Positions 5,234-6,956 of a DNA stretch of 6,956 nt are shown one piece after another. This DNA is from Pseudomonadota bacterium (lineage in GTDB: Bacteria; Pseudomonadota; Alphaproteobacteria; Sphingomonadales; Sphingomonadaceae): NCBI GenBank assembly GCA_023423775.1, contig JAFAEZ010000103.1:1-6956 (forward strand), read 5' to 3'. The translations under genes were made by a program, and so were the position numbers. Every line of letters starts with the position of its first letter. Position 1 is the first letter of the stretch. The notes under the pieces are model-generated. The model saw only the letters and a program-made list of their open reading frames with translations, was not told where the DNA came from and did no database searches.

Positions 5234-5821
5234 ATGACCCGATATCTCGCGCGCGCCGCAGCTCTGGCCCTGCTCGCAGTCGCAGGCTGCGCGCCGACGG
5301 TGCAGGCGCCGCCGGTAACGCCGCCGTCTCCGACCGGCCCAGTCGTCGGCGGGGCGACGATGCGCTCCGATTTCACGCTCTGGCAGAACCTCCAGGCCTC
5401 GAGCGACCACCGGATCTTCGTCGGCGGCGCGACTGCGTCCGGCCACGCCTCCACCCTCGCCGCGGCCGGGTCTTACACCCTGTTCGCGCCGCCCGATGCA
5501 GCCTTTCGCAGGCTCGCCAACGGCACTGTCGAAGCCTTGATGGACCCGCGCAGCCGCCAGGAACTGAGCGGCGTGATCGGCTACCATATCGTCCCCGGCG
5601 CCAAGACCAGCGCCCAGATCGCGGCCGATGCCCGCGCCGCCGGCGGCACCGCGATCTACCGCACGCAGCAGGGCCAGACCCTGCGCGTCGCGCTGCAGGG
5701 CGAGACGATCGTCCTCACCGACATGAACGGCCGCCGCAGCCAGGTCACCCAGGGCGACATCGCCCAGGCCAATGGCGTGCTCTACGTCGTCGATACCGTG
5801 CTGCTGCCGCAGGCTTATTAG
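5234..5821 (+). CDS. FAS1 (fasciclin) domain lipoprotein
   Basis: This is a 195-residue exported lipoprotein. An N-terminal signal (MTRYLARAAALALLAVAGC) carries a lipobox, VAGC, with Cys19 as the lipidation site. A Pro-rich linker (20-38) follows. The rest is one FAS1/fasciclin domain (about 45-193): an H1-like box YTLFAPPDAAFRRL (81-94), the YHIVPG motif (117-122) and an H2-like end GVLYVVDTVLLP (181-192). FAS1 domains mediate adhesion or matrix contacts; in bacteria the role is mostly undefined, so cell-envelope attachment is inference. GGAGAG lies 3 bases before the ATG at 5234. In-frame codons from 5183 are read as upstream spacer because the lipoprotein signal begins at 5234. Its TAG stop overlaps the convergent moaE stop by bases 5819-5820. 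Confidence 0.88.
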   Translation: MTRYLARAAALALLAVAGCAPTVQAPPVTPPSPTGPVVGGATMRSDFTLWQNLQASSDHRIFVGGATASGHASTLAAAGSYTLFAPPDAAFRRLANGTVEALMDPRSRQELSGVIGYHIVPGAKTSAQIAADARAAGGTAIYRTQQGQTLRVALQGETIVLTDMNGRRSQVTQGDIAQANGVLYVVDTVLLPQAY

Positions 5822-6216
5822 AGCCAGCGCTCCGAACCGTCCGCCAGCAGCGCCTTGCGCCAGAAGGGCGCGCGCGTTCGCACCCCGTCGAGCACATGGT
5901 CGAGCGCAGCGGCGGCGGCCTTGCGGTCGGACGCGGCGACGCCTGCGAACAGGATCGGGTCGCCCGGCTTGAAGCGGCCGTGGCGATGGACCAGGATCAG
6001 TCCGGCCAGCGGCCAGCGCTCCGCCGCCTCTTCGGCGATCCGGGTGAGCTCCGCCTTTGCCATCGCCGCATAATGCTCGATCAGGAGGCCGCTCGCGCCG
6101 TCCCGGCATTCGGCCTGGATGAGGCCGGTCACGACCGCGCCGGCGCCGATCTCCTCCAGCCGCGCGAGCTGCGCGCCGGCATCGAACGCGGCCGATTGGA
6201 CGCGGACGTCGATCAT
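5818..6216 (-). CDS. moaE: Divergent molybdopterin synthase catalytic subunit MoaE
   Basis: At 132 residues this is shorter than the 150-residue E. coli protein. MoaE pairs with MoaD in the cytosol to insert two sulfurs into precursor Z (cPMP), making molybdopterin. Family identity is clear from LLIEHYAAM (44-52), RWPLAGLILVHRHG (67-80), KPGDPILFAGV (83-93) and RTRAPFW (113-119). Aligning by eye to my recollection of E. coli MoaE, key positions differ: Lys119 is Arg113, Lys126 is Arg120 (with Lys121 next), His103 is Asp97 and Arg39 is probably Gln34. The C-terminal tail after GSERW is missing. Activity is therefore uncertain: it may be a lineage variant, a paralogue or a decaying copy. The frame is intact. 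The start overlaps the moaD stop by ATGA, indicating translational coupling. The stop overlaps the fasciclin gene. Confidence 0.85.
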   Translation of the reverse strand: MIDVRVQSAAFDAGAQLARLEEIGAGAVVTGLIQAECRDGASGLLIEHYAAMAKAELTRIAEEAAERWPLAGLILVHRHGRFKPGDPILFAGVAASDRKAAAAALDHVLDGVRTRAPFWRKALLADGSERWL

Positions 6217-6473
6217 GTCCCGCTCACCGGCGGGAACAACGCCACTTCCTGCGCGCCGAAGAAGGAATCCTTGGGCCCCGCATGCTGGCGGTCGATCGCG
6301 GCGCAGATGCGGGCCGGATCGGCGAAGGCGGTGGCATAAGGCTCCTCGCGCGCGGCCATCCATCCGATCAGGTCGGCGACCGTCAGGATGTGGCTCGGCG
6401 GGTCGATGCGCTCGCCGTCGCGGCCGAGCCGTTCGCGCAGCGCTCCGAAATAAACGAGATCGACCTCGGTCAT
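6213..6473 (-). CDS. moaD: Molybdopterin synthase sulfur carrier subunit MoaD, atypical C-terminus
   Basis: This is an 86-residue ubiquitin-fold protein. The order VDLVYFGALRERLG (4-17), TVADLIGWMA (31-40), a middle segment ICAAIDRQ (56-63) and the closing EVALFPPVSG (76-85) is typical of MoaD. In the family the chain ends in Gly-Gly, and the terminal carboxylate is adenylated and converted to the thiocarboxylate sulfur donor. Here the last two residues are Gly85-Thr86 (codons GGG ACA, then TGA), so the terminal glycine is replaced. Restoring Gly-Gly at that codon would need two substitutions, so one simple sequencing error is unlikely. It begins one base after the pgsA stop without a clear ribosome site, and its stop overlaps the moaE start by ATGA, so all three genes are probably coupled. 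Confidence 0.85.
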   Translation of the reverse strand: MTEVDLVYFGALRERLGRDGERIDPPSHILTVADLIGWMAAREEPYATAFADPARICAAIDRQHAGPKDSFFGAQEVALFPPVSGT

Positions 6474-6474
6474 G

Positions 6475-6956
6475 TCAGTCCATGTGCTTGATGCCGACGC
6501 GCAGATAGTCCCAGCCGGTCAGCAGCGTCAGCACCGCCGCGGCCCACAGGCTGACGAGCCCGACATCGTGCACCCAGGGGAAGTGCGGCACCGCGCCGCC
6601 CAGGATGAGCGCGCCGAGCGAGACCAGCTGGAAGGTCGTCTTCCACTTGGCGAGCTTGCTGACCGGAACCGAGACCTGCAGTCCTGCTAGGAATTCGCGC
6701 AGGCCGGAAACGGTGATCTCGCGCAGCAGGATGACGAGGCCGGCGATGACATGGAAACCGTGGATCACGCCGCGCTCCCCGGCGCCCGCGGCGTCCGCGT
6801 CGCGAGTGAAGATCAGCATCACGATAACCGCCGCGATCATCACCTTGTCCGCGATCGGATCGAGGAATACGCCGAGCCGCGACACGGTTCCCTTGGCGCG
6901 CGCTAGATAGCCGTCGAAATAGTCGGTGATGCCCATCAGGCAGTAGAGGCCGAAGG
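6475..6956 (-). CDS. pgsA: CDP-diacylglycerol--glycerol-3-phosphate 3-phosphatidyltransferase, N-terminus outside window
   Basis: The frame is open through the right window edge, so the first part of the protein is missing. The last 159 codons are present. The CDP-alcohol phosphatidyltransferase signature is complete: ITDYFDGYLAR followed by eight residues, then GVFLDPIAD, matching D-x2-DG-x2-AR-x8-G-x3-D-x3-D with all metal- and substrate-binding acidic residues. Four hydrophobic segments follow, one containing VILLREITVSGLREF, a stretch typical of PgsA. The enzyme makes phosphatidylglycerophosphate from CDP-diacylglycerol and glycerol-3-phosphate in the inner membrane, the committed step to phosphatidylglycerol and cardiolipin. 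The Met near 6936 is internal, since coding continues upstream as FGLYCL. moaD begins one base after its TGA, so the promoter for pgsA-moaD-moaE probably lies outside the window. Confidence 0.95.
   Translation of the reverse strand, partial: FGLYCLMGITDYFDGYLARAKGTVSRLGVFLDPIADKVMIAAVIVMLIFTRDADAAGAGERGVIHGFHVIAGLVILLREITVSGLREFLAGLQVSVPVSKLAKWKTTFQLVSLGALILGGAVPHFPWVHDVGLVSLWAAAVLTLLTGWDYLRVGIKHMD

Noticed and set aside
4219..5454. Long minus-strand open frame opposite oxyR (411 codons)
   Set aside because: The sense strand encodes a complete OxyR with its redox cysteines. The antisense translation is Arg/Gly/Ala-rich with no family resemblance, typical of high-GC shadow frames.
5195..6109. 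Minus-strand open frame spanning the fasciclin and moaE region
   Set aside because: It conflicts with the lipoprotein signal plus FAS1 domain on the plus strand and with the real moaE frame.

Overview
The window looks like an ordinary chromosomal segment of a high-GC alphaproteobacterium, most likely a sphingomonad. The basis is the strong GC bias, the protein sequences (DUF2794, short-form CysE, OxyR beside a mycobacterial-type AhpC/AhpD pair), and the pgsA-moaD-moaE gene order. The species assignment is inference; no marker such as 16S rRNA is present. There are ten genes and no sign of insertion sequences, phage, CRISPR or tRNA. Eight genes are complete. The SDR gene at the left edge lacks its 5' part, and pgsA at the right edge lacks its N-terminal coding part.

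Layout. 1-545 (+): 3' part of a short-chain dehydrogenase resembling the hydroxyacyl-CoA dehydrogenase domain of multifunctional enzyme type 2. 546-673: spacer with a perfect 9-bp inverted repeat, a likely operator, in front of a multi-spanning membrane protein of unknown function (674-1753, +). A GC-rich hairpin separates it from a convergent minus-strand pair: serine O-acetyltransferase cysE (2823-2128) and a DUF2794 protein (2128-1790), joined by a TGATG stop/start overlap. 2951-4137 (-): ahpC followed by ahpD, separated by a stem-loop directly after the ahpC stop and then by a convincing intrinsic terminator. 4138-4248: divergent control region with two ATC-N9-GAT LysR-type boxes. 4249-5148 (+): oxyR. 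5234-5821 (+): a FAS1 (fasciclin) lipoprotein. 5818-6956 (-): pgsA, moaD, moaE, tightly packed and probably one operon.

How the genes work together. The centre is a peroxide-defence module. OxyR keeps two cysteines nine residues apart, as in the E. coli redox switch, and faces ahpC across the AT-rich operator. AhpC has one peroxidatic cysteine and two C-terminal cysteines, the mycobacterial type, and the downstream ahpD encodes the CxxC partner that such enzymes use for reduction. CysE feeds cysteine synthesis. MoaD and MoaE should form molybdopterin synthase.

Most unusual points. (1) MoaD ends in Gly-Thr instead of the Gly-Gly tail that carries the thiocarboxylate. Its partner MoaE has arginine at the positions of both E. 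coli active-site lysines, plus other changes and a shortened C-terminus. (2) A terminator with a T tract lies between ahpC and ahpD and leaves almost no room for a separate ahpD promoter, which suggests attenuation. (3) Two unexplained palindromes, at 614-635 and 3564-3600, have no partner protein in the window. I found no clearly new multi-gene system.
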